The notes under the pieces are model-generated. The model did no database searches and was not told the DNA's origin. It saw nothing but the letters and a program-made list of their open reading frames with translations. A stretch of DNA of 22,580 nt from the NCBI GenBank assembly GCA_030837265.1, contig JAUPKV010000481.1, positions 1 to 22,580 of the forward strand. Direction: 5' to 3'. Made by a program: the position numbers and the translations under genes. Of this stretch, positions 1 to 8,817 are shown piece after piece (position 1 is the stretch's first letter; each line of letters begins with the position of its first letter). This DNA is from Methanobacteriota archaeon (GTDB taxonomy: Archaea > Halobacteriota > Methanosarcinia > Methanosarcinales > Methanosarcinaceae).

Positions 1-415
1 AAATTATATAAAATCAATAGCAAGAATGACGTTTATGACCTTAACCGATGACCAATGTATTCCCCCTACTATGAGATCAATTGTTATGAGATCAATTGCT
101 ATGAGATCAATTGCTATGAGATCAATTGCTATGAGATCAATTATTATGAAATTCGTATTTGATATTTTATTTCCAAGGAATAAATAAAGCTTTTTTGAAA
201 ACCTTTTTTCACAAGTGATCGTCAGAAATATGGTTTTTCATAGCTTTCGGTTCCGTTGCAAAAAATATGAGATCGATACTATCCTACATTCGGCAGCAAG
301 AACATTCTAAAATCTACATATCTTTGATTGTTATTTTTTTGTAGGTCCATTCAAAATCAGTGTCATGCGAGCTAATGTTTAATTTGAATTTGATTTATCG
401 AAAGCGTTCAGTAAA
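1..415. other. Intergenic region at left edge, no convincing gene
   Basis: No long ORF lies here. One frame is open from the left edge (base 2) to a TAA at 185-187, so a gene entering from the left could end here. Its last part would be encoded by the 15-bp tandem repeat at 71-145, and I recognise nothing in it. From about 190 to 415 the sequence is AT-rich and I see no promoter, RNA gene or hairpin I can defend. The LysE-type gene on the minus strand ends at 416, so part of this stretch is its 3' flank. Confidence 0.5.
71..145. repeat. 15-bp tandem repeat, five units
   Basis: Five consecutive 15-bp units start at 71, 86, 101, 116 and 131, with consensus ATGAGATCAATTGCT. Units 2 to 4 are identical; units 1 and 5 differ only near the 3' end. 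A degenerate sixth start (ATGAAATTC) follows at 146. There are no spacers, so this is not CRISPR. Because 15 is a multiple of three, two plus-strand frames stay open across it. One (ATG at 55, TGA at 160) would encode a YEINC pentapeptide repeat; the other would encode an MRSIA repeat. Neither has a visible ribosome binding site, so coding is doubtful. Confidence 0.9.
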
Positions 416-1054
416 CTAAATTACACCCAATGTATCCAAACCCATTTTAATAAAAGTCAACCCGAACAGGATCTGAGCAATTCCCAAAGCGTGAACGATG
501 TAAGTATAATATTTACTTTTTATGAAATATCTTGACCTTTCTACAATTAACGCAACTGCAACCTTTGATCCCACCAGCAGGCTGTAGAAACCAAAAATAA
601 ATAGAATCGTGGCCCAGATATGGACATTTAAGCTCTTAAAAATTATCGGCCCGCCTATAGAGAGCCAGAATACGTACGGATGAGGGTTTCCAAAGTTAAC
701 GATAACTCCTCTTTTAAGCGCGTCTTTCTTTCCCGTATTTATTTCAAAGCTTCCAGGTTTGATTTTCAAGGATTCGATCCCCGAATAGATAAGATAAGCT
801 GCACCAAAAAAGGCAATGAGTCCTATAATAAAATTAAAGTTTGCCAGATGTGAGAGGACAAAAAGTACACCTAAAACTATGGGCAGGTCGGTAATTAAAG
901 GAGATAGTGCAACCTTTATGCCTTCCCATTTGCCGTGCTGCAGGGATTCGGATATGGTTACGGCTAACAGCGGACCCGGGGAGATCCCTGCGGAAAGACC
1001 TAGAAATGCTCCCAGAGCTAAAAACTCAAGAAAATTTAATGTGCTCAATTCCAT
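416..1054 (-). CDS. LysE/RhtB-family translocator
   Basis: This 212-residue integral membrane protein is probably an exporter of amino acids or similar small metabolites in the cytoplasmic membrane. It has the family layout of about six hydrophobic segments. The N-terminal signature GISPGP sits at residues 23-28, followed by a polar stretch and a second membrane helix. The conserved NFGNPHPYVFW segment lies at 120-130 between the central and C-terminal helices. Length matches the family norm of about 200-210. The ATG lies 9 bp after the stop of the ABC permease gene upstream on the same strand, so it is probably the last gene of that operon; the ribosome binding site is weak (GAAAGA). The substrate cannot be read from sequence. 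Family confidence is high, substrate unknown. Confidence 0.9.
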   Translation of the reverse strand: MELSTLNFLEFLALGAFLGLSAGISPGPLLAVTISESLQHGKWEGIKVALSPLITDLPIVLGVLFVLSHLANFNFIIGLIAFFGAAYLIYSGIESLKIKPGSFEINTGKKDALKRGVIVNFGNPHPYVFWLSIGGPIIFKSLNVHIWATILFIFGFYSLLVGSKVAVALIVERSRYFIKSKYYTYIVHALGIAQILFGLTFIKMGLDTLGVI

Positions 1055-1063
1055 TGTCTTTCT

Positions 1064-1834
1064 TCAAGAGGCATCGATTCCTGAAAAAAGTATCGTACCT
1101 ATGGCACAAATAAGGGCTGTCAGTGCGAATATTACTTGCAGATCGTAGGAAACTGCAAAAGAGCTCATTCCAGTAATAGCTCCCCTCAGGCCGTCGACAC
1201 CGTAGGTGAGTGGATTGATCCTGCTTATCAAATAAATTGGAGCAGGTAGATTTTTAAGGGGGAAGATAGCCCCGGACAGGAAAAATATAGGCATGATAAG
1301 AAAGTTCATGACCAGCTGGAAGCCGTGCAAATCACTCATTTTTGAAGCTATGGTCAAGCCAAGGCCGGAAAAGAAAATAGCTATCAGGAGCATAAATAAT
1401 AGTCCCAGCCCCAGGTTTTCCAGGCTGTGAATCCTGAATCCGAGCACAAAGGTCAGGCACAGCACTATCAGTCCCTGGATCATGGCTATGGCTGCACCAC
1501 CCAGGGTTTTTCCAATCATGATTTCCGTTCTTGAAATCGGGGCAACCATTGTTTCTTTGAGAAAGCCGAACTTCTTGTCCCAGATAACCTCAAGCCCGGA
1601 AAAAACTGCGGTAAAGAGTATCGACATGGCGACAATTCCCGGGGCAAGGAAATCCAAATAGTTTGCCCCTCCGTTTGCCTGCGAATACATGGGACCGAAC
1701 CCGAATACGAATGTAACTAAAAATAAAAGGGGTTGTCCGAGAGAGCCTATTAACCTTGATTTGGAGCGCCAGTAATGTTTGAGCTGCCTCAGGCAAAGTA
1801 TGTATATGACCTCAATCAATTCCGCCTCCTCCAT
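1064..1834 (-). CDS. ABC-2 type transporter permease (DrrB/NodJ-like)
   Basis: This 256-residue membrane subunit belongs to an ABC exporter. About six hydrophobic segments are spread over the protein. The charged N-terminus containing RQLKHYWRSKSR precedes the first helix, as in DrrB/NodJ permeases. A GLEVIWDKKFGFLKE-type cytoplasmic segment at about residues 80-94 and the NPLTYGVDGLRG motif near 205-216 are hallmarks of the ABC-2 family. The start overlaps the end of the upstream ATPase gene by 19 bp, so translation is probably coupled and the two proteins form one complex. Homologues export antibiotics, lipids or polysaccharide precursors; nothing here decides between them. Confidence 0.92.
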   Translation of the reverse strand: MEEAELIEVIYILCLRQLKHYWRSKSRLIGSLGQPLLFLVTFVFGFGPMYSQANGGANYLDFLAPGIVAMSILFTAVFSGLEVIWDKKFGFLKETMVAPISRTEIMIGKTLGGAAIAMIQGLIVLCLTFVLGFRIHSLENLGLGLLFMLLIAIFFSGLGLTIASKMSDLHGFQLVMNFLIMPIFFLSGAIFPLKNLPAPIYLISRINPLTYGVDGLRGAITGMSSFAVSYDLQVIFALTALICAIGTILFSGIDAS

Positions 1835-2649
1835 CGGCCTCGCAGCATTCCGGTTTTATTCACGAGCTTATTCTCTTCATCCCGGATATCCCTGCCTGTA
1901 AGCTTCAAAAAGGCTTCTTCCAGGGACCCGGTTTCCGTCCGTTTCTTTATTTCGTCGACTGTTCCGGATTCTATTATCTTGCCGTGGTCGATAATTGCAA
2001 TCTTATCGGCAATTGCTTCGGCTTCTTCCATATAATGGGTGGTTAAAAAGATCGTCATTTTTCTTTCTGCGTTCAGGCTTTTGATATGTTCCCAGATCGA
2101 GTTTCGAGTCTGGGGGTCCAGCCCTACGGTTGGTTCATCGAGGAAGAGAATCTTAGGATAATGGACGAGTGCCCGCGCAATTTCTAGCCTGCGCTTCATC
2201 CCTCCGGAGTATTTTTTAACCAGGTCTCCTTTCCTGTCCCAGAGCCCGACAATCTCAAGGGCGTTCTGAATCCTTTCTTCTCTCTCTTTTTTGGGCACTT
2301 TGTAAATGACGGAATGATATACCATATTTTCGTAAGCCGTAAGTTCTTCGTCAAGGCTGTGGTCCTGAAAAACTATTCCGAAAGATGCTCGGGCTTTGTC
2401 CTGTTCTTTAAGTATATTATAGCCATTGATACTTATTTCTCCCGAAGTGGGCTTCAGGACAGTTGTAAGTATCTTTATAGTCGTGGACTTCCCTGCTCCG
2501 TTCGGGCCTAGAAAAGCAAAAATTGAGCCTGCTTCGACATTGAAGCTTATATTATCCACTGCGGTCAGATTATCAAATTTTTTTGTAAGAGAATTAACTG
2601 ATAATATGTTTTTCACGACCGTATCTGAAATTAATTTTTGTATTGTCAT
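1816..2649 (-). CDS. ABC transporter ATP-binding protein (DrrA-like)
   Basis: This 277-residue cytoplasmic ATPase subunit powers the permease encoded just downstream. All the nucleotide-binding motifs are visible: Walker A GPNGAGKST at 48-56, Q-loop glutamine at 95, signature YSGGM at 147-151, Walker B ILFLDEP at 167-173 and the switch histidine at 205. The C-terminal tail with EEAFLKLTGRD is the extension typical of the DrrA/CcmA drug-export group. It is the first gene of the operon ATPase-permease-LysE. No Shine-Dalgarno is apparent before the ATG; a TATA-like element lies about 125 bp upstream. The catalytic residues look intact. Confidence 0.95.
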   Translation of the reverse strand: MTIQKLISDTVVKNILSVNSLTKKFDNLTAVDNISFNVEAGSIFAFLGPNGAGKSTTIKILTTVLKPTSGEISINGYNILKEQDKARASFGIVFQDHSLDEELTAYENMVYHSVIYKVPKKEREERIQNALEIVGLWDRKGDLVKKYSGGMKRRLEIARALVHYPKILFLDEPTVGLDPQTRNSIWEHIKSLNAERKMTIFLTTHYMEEAEAIADKIAIIDHGKIIESGTVDEIKKRTETGSLEEAFLKLTGRDIRDEENKLVNKTGMLRGRWRRRN

Positions 2650-2770
2650 TTTATTCGAAAGTATTAACTTTTATTGTGATCTTTTAGAGAAACGTCATAT
2701 GAAGAGTAAGTGGGAAAAGGGTAATCCTCAACGGCCCATATGTTCTTCTAATTCCCATAAAATTCATGAA

Positions 2771-2783
2771 AATATATATAATT
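2771..2783 (-). promoter_or_regulatory. Candidate TATA box for the ABC exporter operon
   Basis: Read on the minus strand, an AATTATATATATT-type element fits an archaeal box A. It would place a transcript start near 2750, about 100 bases before the ATPase start codon. Inference from sequence only; the 2650-2934 region also has to serve the divergent TPR gene, for which no strong box is seen. Confidence 0.4.
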
Positions 2784-2934
2784 TCTCTATCCTAAATATT
2801 CCGTTCTGATACTTAACTTTAAGGGTAAATTCAGTGCCGGAAAAGAAGACTTTATGAACCTTGAATTTCAATGTTTTTAGAAGTTGATGAAAATGAATGC
2901 AGTTGTACTATTTTTCTTTATAGAGGGGTGAATA

Positions 2935-4326
2935 ATGATCGATTCCGATGAATCCGAAAATCAAAGGAGAAGCCTTGAGAATCACAGAGTTATACTTGAG
3001 AGATACGAGCAGAGGTTGAAAAACCTTGACCCCGAACTTATCACACCGGAAGATGAAATAGCCCTGACGGAAGCTTTTGTGCATGCAAAAGAGATTTTTA
3101 GGCCCGGAGAATTGGTAAGCTGGTTTATTGCCACAGCTGAGCCTTTTTACAGATCGGTTTCATGGAAAGTACTTTTACCCTACTATGAAGAACTGCTTAT
3201 AATAGCGGAAAGAGAACTCGGGCCGGATAGTGCGGGAACTGCAGCCGTAATGAACGGTCTTGCCGGAATTTACCGCTATAAAGGTGATTATGAAGAGTCT
3301 TTGAGGCTTTTTTCCGGAGCTCTCAGGATCCGTGAGATGCCGGGTAAGGATGGGCCTGAAGTAGGGGACACTCTCAGCGAGCTTGGCATGCTTCATTACC
3401 TGCTGGACAGGCATGAAGAAGCCCTTTTGGCTTTTACTCGTGCACTTGAGATCCAGGGAAAGTTCCTGAGTCCTGAAAATCTGGGTGCTGTAAGGACTTT
3501 GAATCGGATGGCTTTCTTCTATAAAGGAATGGAAAAACCCGAATTAGCTGAAGAGTTCTACAGAAGTGCTCTCAAGCTTCTCGAAGAGGTACTGGAAAGG
3601 GAGCCGGAGAAGCGCATTGTCCTGGTGCATAAAGCCGGAACCCTGAATAACCTGGGGGTTCTGCTGTCAGAGCTGGGCAAAGTTGAAGAAGCTGAGGAGA
3701 TCTACGGACAGGCTCTGAAACTCCAGGAAAACATATACGGAACAAACCATCCACAGGTTGCCCAGACCTTAAACAACATTGCCCTGCTCTATTTCCAGAC
3801 CGGAAAATACGAAAAAGCCCTTATCCTCTATACCGGTTCCCTTGAGATTATGGAGAAATTCGGGAAAACCGAACATACGGGCTTTGCCACAACCCTGAAC
3901 AATCTTGCAGGAGTATATATCCAGAAGGGGCGCTATGAGAAAGCCCTGGAACTTTACAAGCAAGCCCTTGAGATCCGGGAGCGCGTGCTCGGCCCGGACC
4001 ATCCGGACGTTGCCAAGACCTTAAACAACCTTGGTGAACTATACCGAACTTTTGGCCAATACAAAAAAGCTCTTCCCCTTTATACCCGTGCCCTCGAAAT
4101 ATATGAAAAGTCTCTTGGTCCGGCCCATCCGGATGTCGGTACCACGCTCAATAACCTTGCAGGGCTCCATGAAAGTATGGGTGAATACGATACTGCAATT
4201 GATTTGTATGAAAAAGCCCTCGATATAATCGAAAAAAAATACGGTGTGGATCACCCGTATTTTAAGGTAACGCGGAATAACCTGATCGCCCTGTACGATA
4301 AAATGGAGAGGAGCTGGAGGCGTTAG
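2935..4326 (+). CDS. Tetratricopeptide-repeat protein (kinesin-light-chain type)
   Basis: This 463-residue protein has no signal peptide or membrane segment and is likely a cytoplasmic scaffold for protein-protein contacts. The C-terminal two thirds is a solenoid of 42-residue TPR units. An LNN (once RNN) triplet recurs at residues 237, 279, 321, 363, 405 and 447, exactly 42 apart, each with the A(L)xLYxxALEI helix pair and the G(x)(D/N)HP linker seen in kinesin light chains. More divergent units cover about 100-235. The N-terminal 95 residues are not clearly repeated. The start is supported by GAGGGGTGA at 2923-2931. The stop is TAG; since TAG can be pyrrolysine in Methanosarcina, note that readthrough would add only about five codons. 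The binding partner is unknown. Confidence 0.93.
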   Translation: MIDSDESENQRRSLENHRVILERYEQRLKNLDPELITPEDEIALTEAFVHAKEIFRPGELVSWFIATAEPFYRSVSWKVLLPYYEELLIIAERELGPDSAGTAAVMNGLAGIYRYKGDYEESLRLFSGALRIREMPGKDGPEVGDTLSELGMLHYLLDRHEEALLAFTRALEIQGKFLSPENLGAVRTLNRMAFFYKGMEKPELAEEFYRSALKLLEEVLEREPEKRIVLVHKAGTLNNLGVLLSELGKVEEAEEIYGQALKLQENIYGTNHPQVAQTLNNIALLYFQTGKYEKALILYTGSLEIMEKFGKTEHTGFATTLNNLAGVYIQKGRYEKALELYKQALEIRERVLGPDHPDVAKTLNNLGELYRTFGQYKKALPLYTRALEIYEKSLGPAHPDVGTTLNNLAGLHESMGEYDTAIDLYEKALDIIEKKYGVDHPYFKVTRNNLIALYDKMERSWRR

Positions 4327-4331
4327 TTAAG

Positions 4332-4339
4332 AAAAAAAA
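4332..4339 (-). terminator. Oligo-T terminator after the SWIM gene
   Basis: Eight consecutive A on the plus strand give a T8 run on the minus strand, 17 bp past the stop of the SWIM protein gene. Archaeal RNA polymerase terminates at such U-runs without needing a hairpin. It sits between two convergent genes. Confidence 0.5.
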
Positions 4340-4355
4340 TTGATGATATGCCAGG

Positions 4356-5297
4356 TCACTTGTTGCGCTCGCCAAGAAAGATCATCATCCCTTCAGGTGA
4401 CGCTTTTTTGTATATTTCCTCAAGTGCTTCAAGTAAATCCTCTTCTCCGCGCCAGAAGGGAAATTTTCCAAGTCTTTTTGGAAGGGCAGCTGAGACAGGA
4501 GGAATATGGGCTTCAAGGGAGGGACGATTTTCAGATTTGGAATCCTCAGGGAGCTCGCCCCAGAAAGCCTCCGGGTCAAGAGGCAGAGGCTCCTGATTAT
4601 CAAAAGGTACTTTCGCTTCGGATATAGTTTCCGTCTGTCCCTCAGGTTTTTTTGAAAGGATTCCGGCTTCTGCAACCTGGTCTTCAGTTTCTGCGGTGAA
4701 TCCTTTTCCGAGAATGGACATAAATTCATCCATGTCCACGCCCCTTAGCTTGAAGATAAGGAAGGGATCTCTATCAAATTCCTCCCCGAGCAAGTAGTAG
4801 ACAGCTGCAATGTGCTTGCACGGATTTGACCAGTCCGGGCAGGAGCAGTCAGTTTCGAGGTCGTCGAGTGTTTCCGGGAAGAGGGAGAACCCGCTCTCCT
4901 TGAACGCAGAATCAATATCTTCCGGCATCTCGCCTGCAAGGAGTTTTGCTGCAAAGATAGGTTTCGAGGCGAGTTTTTCGGCAAGGAGTTCCCATTCGGA
5001 ACCTGTCAGGGTCCGGACTTTGATCGTTACCGAATAAGGCTTGGGGTTTGAACCCTGGACTTTTGCTCTTACAAGCCCGGCCTCTATCTTAATGGAGGTT
5101 ACCTGGCCTTTGCGAGCATAGCTTTTCCCGCGGCCCAGCCTTGCCCCCAGGTTAAAGTTCTCAAGGGTTTGGATCCAGCGTTTTGCCCACCAGCTCTGGG
5201 CAAAGCCTCCACGTTTTGATTTAGCCTTGATTCCTCCTTTTACCTCAATTGGCGTCGTGGGCTCATAATAACCGTAATAGTCCCTGTAATATGCCAT
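4356..5297 (-). CDS. SWIM zinc-finger protein, partner of the SNF2 helicase
   Basis: This 313-residue protein carries a SWIM zinc finger, C-x-C-x6-C-x-H, within CSCPDWSNPCKH at about residues 151-162; the Cys and His ligands are all present. SWIM domains bind DNA or proteins. The tyrosine-rich N-terminus (MAYYRDYYGYYEP) and the following GGFAQSWWAKRW segment are typical of proteins encoded beside SNF2 ATPases, such as B. subtilis YwqB next to YwqA. A longer frame begins at a GTG at 5306, but that codon lies inside the Shine-Dalgarno GTAGGTGA that serves the ATG at 5297, so I use 5297. The ATG is one base after the helicase stop codon, implying tight translational coupling. Confidence 0.88.
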   Translation of the reverse strand: MAYYRDYYGYYEPTTPIEVKGGIKAKSKRGGFAQSWWAKRWIQTLENFNLGARLGRGKSYARKGQVTSIKIEAGLVRAKVQGSNPKPYSVTIKVRTLTGSEWELLAEKLASKPIFAAKLLAGEMPEDIDSAFKESGFSLFPETLDDLETDCSCPDWSNPCKHIAAVYYLLGEEFDRDPFLIFKLRGVDMDEFMSILGKGFTAETEDQVAEAGILSKKPEGQTETISEAKVPFDNQEPLPLDPEAFWGELPEDSKSENRPSLEAHIPPVSAALPKRLGKFPFWRGEEDLLEALEEIYKKASPEGMMIFLGERNK

Positions 5298-5298
5298 T

Positions 5299-8200
5299 TT
5301 ATTCACCTACTGCTTCTTCTCGAAGAGCAAGAATATCTTTCAATTCCTCGTTGGAAAGTTCCGTCAGCCAATTTTCTCCCGTTCCGACAACGTTCTCTGC
5401 AACCTGCACTTTGCGCTCGATAATCTCATCTATTCTTTCTTCAAGCGTGCCTGCGCAGATGAATTTGTGCACCTCGACATTTTTGGTCTGGCCTATACGG
5501 AATGCCCTATCAGTTGCCTGGTTTTCGACAGCCGGGTTCCACCAGCGATCGAAGTGGAAAACATGGTTGGCACCCGTCAGGTTAAGTCCTGTGCCTCCGG
5601 CTTTGAGGGAGAGTACAAAGATAGGCAGGTATTCCTTTCCTTCCTGGAAACGTTCAATCATCCGGTCCCGCTGCTTTCTGGGGACCCCGCCGTGCAGGAA
5701 AATAACTTCGCAGCCAAAACTTGCCTGCAGGTGCTCTTTTATCATTCTTCCCATCTCGGCAAATTGAGTGAAAATGAGGGATTTCTCTCCATTTTCCAGC
5801 ACAACATCCAGCATTTCGGTAAGCATTGCCAATTTCCCGGACCTGCCCGGGATGCTGGAATTGTCTTTCAAAAGCTGGGCCGGATGATTGCAGACCTGTT
5901 TCAACCTGGTAAGAGCGGACAGAATGATGCCTTTTCTCCGGATATCACTTTCTTCACTTTCTTCATTTTCTTTAATAGCCTCTTCGATATCTTCAAGGAC
6001 TGCAGCATAGAGGGAAGCCTGTTCTTTTGTCAGTGTACAATAGGTTTTCATTTCCATTTTGTCCGGGAGGTCGGAGATAATCGAACTATCTGTCTTTAAG
6101 CGGCGCAAGATAAAAGGACCGGTAATTTCTTTCAGCTTCCCTGCAGCTTCCTGATCCCTTTCGGCCTGAATGGGAATGAAGAAATTTCGCTTGAAAACCG
6201 CCTGGCTACCCAAAAACCCGGGGTTTAAAAACTCCATAATTGACCAGAGATCTCCCACGTTATTTTCAACTGGAGTCCCGGTAAGAGCTATACGGTAGTC
6301 GGCTTCCAGAGCTCTGGCTGCCTTTGCCTGTTTAGTTTCAGGGTTTTTGATGTTCTGGGCTTCATCAAGTATAATACCAGACCAGGGTACTCCTTTTAAA
6401 AACTTGGCGTCCCGCTGCAAAAGCCCGTAGCTTGAGATAATAATATTATGATTCATCGCTTCCGTTTTGAATTCCTCTTCCTTTTTCCGGCCGGTCCCAT
6501 GGTGAACCATTACCGAAAGTTCCGGAGTAAAGCGGGCAGCTTCTTTTCTCCAGTTATTGATAACGGAGGTTGGACAGACCAGAAGAACCGGTTTTGGATT
6601 TATACTGATGTCATCCTGTTGTTCAATCTGTTCAACCTTTTCTAAATCGTGCTGCATAAGAGCAAGTGTCTGTATGGTTTTTCCGAGTCCCATATCGTCT
6701 GCAAGGCAGGCTCCCATGCCCAATTGTCTCAGGAAAGCAAGCCAGGAGTAACCGCGAAACTGGTAAGGACGAAGGGTTCCTGAAAAACCATCGGGAGCCG
6801 GAAGTTCTTCAAATCCGGCTTTGTCTTTTAAATGACTAATTAATTCTTCTATCCAGCCGTCCGCATCGACCCCTTTAAAGTCCAGACCTTTAGCTGTTTC
6901 GGAAGCTCCCACAGCCAGTTTTATAATATCCAGCAGACTTGCCTCTCCATGAGGATTTTTCTTCCAGAACTCAAGAGCAGCCCGGATTTCCGCATCATTT
7001 ACCTCTACCCACTGCCCGCGGACTTTAACAAGCGGGGCTTTGAGCTTTGCAAGTGCCTGCAGCTCTCTGGCTGTCAGCACCCTGTCCCCGAGGGCAATTT
7101 CCCAGTCAAAGCTGACAATTTTGTCGAGGGTAAGCCCGTTTCCGGCCTGCAGACGCTTGCTCTTAACCTTAGCCTGGGCATTTAAGTGTGTCTTTGTACC
7201 TTTACGGGTCCACCAACCCGGCAGAAGCAGTCCGAAGCCTGCCTGACTTAGATTAGCTGCACTTTCAGTAAGAAATCCGTATGCTTCCCTCGTATCAAGG
7301 GAATAGCCGGACGGACCGGGAGTTTCGAGGCTGGAAGCAATTCCTGAACTGATACAGGCAGCCTGCCCGAGTGAAGAAAGCAGAAATTGGCGAATATTCT
7401 TTATATCGTATCTTCTCAACGGGCTGCCTTTTTTAGGCTTCCAGGCTTCTTTTACAGGAATCAGGAGACTTGGATCTTCATAGGGTTGGAGCAGGTAGCG
7501 GACATACCACATGCCTCTGGGGATTTCAATGCCGGCTATTTCTCCCTTGCTTACTTTTTCTTCATTTTTCTCGTTTTCTGCGTTCTCTTCTTCCTCAATT
7601 GGTTCTTCAAGACGGAAACAGAGCCTGAAAGGTGAAGTGGTAAGGATCGTAAGTGGGCGTTGCCATTCGCGTGTTGTGGCCGTAAGCTGCAGAAGTTCTT
7701 TTTCGTCTCCATAGATCAGCCCGTCAGGGCTCTTCAGAGCAGATACCCAGGCGTCATGGACGCTATCAAAGGATTGTTTTTTGCGTTTATCTTTCGGAAG
7801 ATCCTTTTCCCGTGCTTCGGAGCGAACTATCCAATCAACAGAATCATCGATAAACTGTCTGGCCACTGAAGTCGCAGGCATTTCCGGTGCTACAGTCGAA
7901 TTTTCAAATGTGAGGGCTCTTGCAGCAGGGGGCATCGCTTTTGCAAGTTTTGCCAGTTCCCCTGCGTCTTCTCCGGCAAATACGGGCTCCCAGAAAGCTC
8001 TGTACTTCCCCTCCTCGGCCCTGACACCAGGCAGGTACTTCTGTCCAGCTACCAGCGAACCTGCAAATTTCAAAGTTTCTGCCCACCAGAGAAGGTCATT
8101 TCCTGTTATTATGCCGGGGGCCAGAACTCTCTTCCCCATACAGTTGCAGAGAAGGATCATAGTTTCTTCAGCTTTAAGATGACATGCAAGAACAGTCCAG

Positions 8201-8505
8201 GGAGCTAGTGTAAATTCTGCTTCCGAACCTGGAGTTTCGGCAATCAGAGGGCTTGAAGGTACCGGATTCCCGTCTTTTGTCGGCATCCAGACGTTAATTT
8301 TCTCTGTCTTTTTCTGGTCAATACTGCCCAGCATCAACTCAAGGGCTGAAGACAGGTTTTCAAAACTCGAATCATAAGGATAAGGTTTTACAGCCGGCTT
8401 TTTGGGTTTTCTCCCCCGCCGAACTTCCTTTTTGCCGTTTTCGGCCGGGCTTTCACCCCAGATGAAATATTTTTTCCCGACTTTTCCTGCATGCAAAATT
8501 ATCAT
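5299..8505 (-). CDS. SNF2-family helicase (DEAD-like ATPase, YwqA-like)
   Basis: This 1068-residue Swi2/Snf2 ATPase is a double-stranded DNA translocase. The N-terminal half (to about residue 560) resembles the helicase-associated domain of prokaryotic SNF2 proteins. The motor follows: motif I DDMGLGKT at about 603-610, motif II DEAQ at 714-717, motif III LTGTP at about 741, then the C-terminal lobe with LKAGGTGLNL and RAFRIGQT, the SNF2 hallmark. An upstream GTG at 8541 gives 12 more residues, but homologues as I recall them begin with M-I-x-L-H-A-G. A TATA-like element at 8554-8561 would also start the transcript near 8530, downstream of that GTG. The SWIM gene is coupled downstream. The role is probably chromatin/DNA remodelling or repair; not known. 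Confidence 0.93.
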   Translation of the reverse strand: MIILHAGKVGKKYFIWGESPAENGKKEVRRGRKPKKPAVKPYPYDSSFENLSSALELMLGSIDQKKTEKINVWMPTKDGNPVPSSPLIAETPGSEAEFTLAPWTVLACHLKAEETMILLCNCMGKRVLAPGIITGNDLLWWAETLKFAGSLVAGQKYLPGVRAEEGKYRAFWEPVFAGEDAGELAKLAKAMPPAARALTFENSTVAPEMPATSVARQFIDDSVDWIVRSEAREKDLPKDKRKKQSFDSVHDAWVSALKSPDGLIYGDEKELLQLTATTREWQRPLTILTTSPFRLCFRLEEPIEEEENAENEKNEEKVSKGEIAGIEIPRGMWYVRYLLQPYEDPSLLIPVKEAWKPKKGSPLRRYDIKNIRQFLLSSLGQAACISSGIASSLETPGPSGYSLDTREAYGFLTESAANLSQAGFGLLLPGWWTRKGTKTHLNAQAKVKSKRLQAGNGLTLDKIVSFDWEIALGDRVLTARELQALAKLKAPLVKVRGQWVEVNDAEIRAALEFWKKNPHGEASLLDIIKLAVGASETAKGLDFKGVDADGWIEELISHLKDKAGFEELPAPDGFSGTLRPYQFRGYSWLAFLRQLGMGACLADDMGLGKTIQTLALMQHDLEKVEQIEQQDDISINPKPVLLVCPTSVINNWRKEAARFTPELSVMVHHGTGRKKEEEFKTEAMNHNIIISSYGLLQRDAKFLKGVPWSGIILDEAQNIKNPETKQAKAARALEADYRIALTGTPVENNVGDLWSIMEFLNPGFLGSQAVFKRNFFIPIQAERDQEAAGKLKEITGPFILRRLKTDSSIISDLPDKMEMKTYCTLTKEQASLYAAVLEDIEEAIKENEESEESDIRRKGIILSALTRLKQVCNHPAQLLKDNSSIPGRSGKLAMLTEMLDVVLENGEKSLIFTQFAEMGRMIKEHLQASFGCEVIFLHGGVPRKQRDRMIERFQEGKEYLPIFVLSLKAGGTGLNLTGANHVFHFDRWWNPAVENQATDRAFRIGQTKNVEVHKFICAGTLEERIDEIIERKVQVAENVVGTGENWLTELSNEELKDILALREEAVGE

Positions 8506-8553
8506 AATTTTGTATAATACAGAAGGTAGATAAAAAGTCACCGGAGCAGGCTG

Positions 8554-8561
8554 TTATAATA
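8554..8561 (-). promoter_or_regulatory. Candidate TATA box for the SNF2-SWIM operon
   Basis: The minus strand reads ATATTATAA here. A start about 25 bp downstream falls near 8530, compatible with an ATG at 8505 and a leader of about 25 bases. No Shine-Dalgarno is seen, so this is modest evidence. Confidence 0.35.
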
Positions 8562-8817
8562 TGACATTAGAAAATAGGAAAATGAATTTATGCGTTTAAA
8601 AACATTGTTTGAAAAGCGAGACTAAAAGTATACTAAGGATAAAAAATTCAGAATGAGATATTACTTATTTAATTCCGGCAAGCAAAAGAATAAAAAGTTA
8701 TTTTAAAGCTTTCCGGCATTTTCTTTCCGGGCTGCAGGGATGCTTATTCTATTTTACACTGAACCTCGTTTCTGAGTTTTTCTTATCTCTTTCCACAAGT
8801 TTTTTTCCGGATTTTCC

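Noticed and set aside
71..145. CRISPR array
   Set aside because: Units are directly adjacent with no spacers; the same holds for 18901-19010.
5046..5058. tRNA-like T-loop sequence GGTTTGAACCC
   Set aside because: It lies within the SWIM coding sequence and no cloverleaf can be formed around it.
5298..5306. GTG start for the SWIM protein
   Set aside because: The codon is part of the Shine-Dalgarno that serves the ATG at 5297.
5467..6099. 210-codon open frame on the plus strand
   Set aside because: It is antisense to the SNF2 motor domain, which has clear motifs in its own frame; no ribosome binding site or family resemblance.
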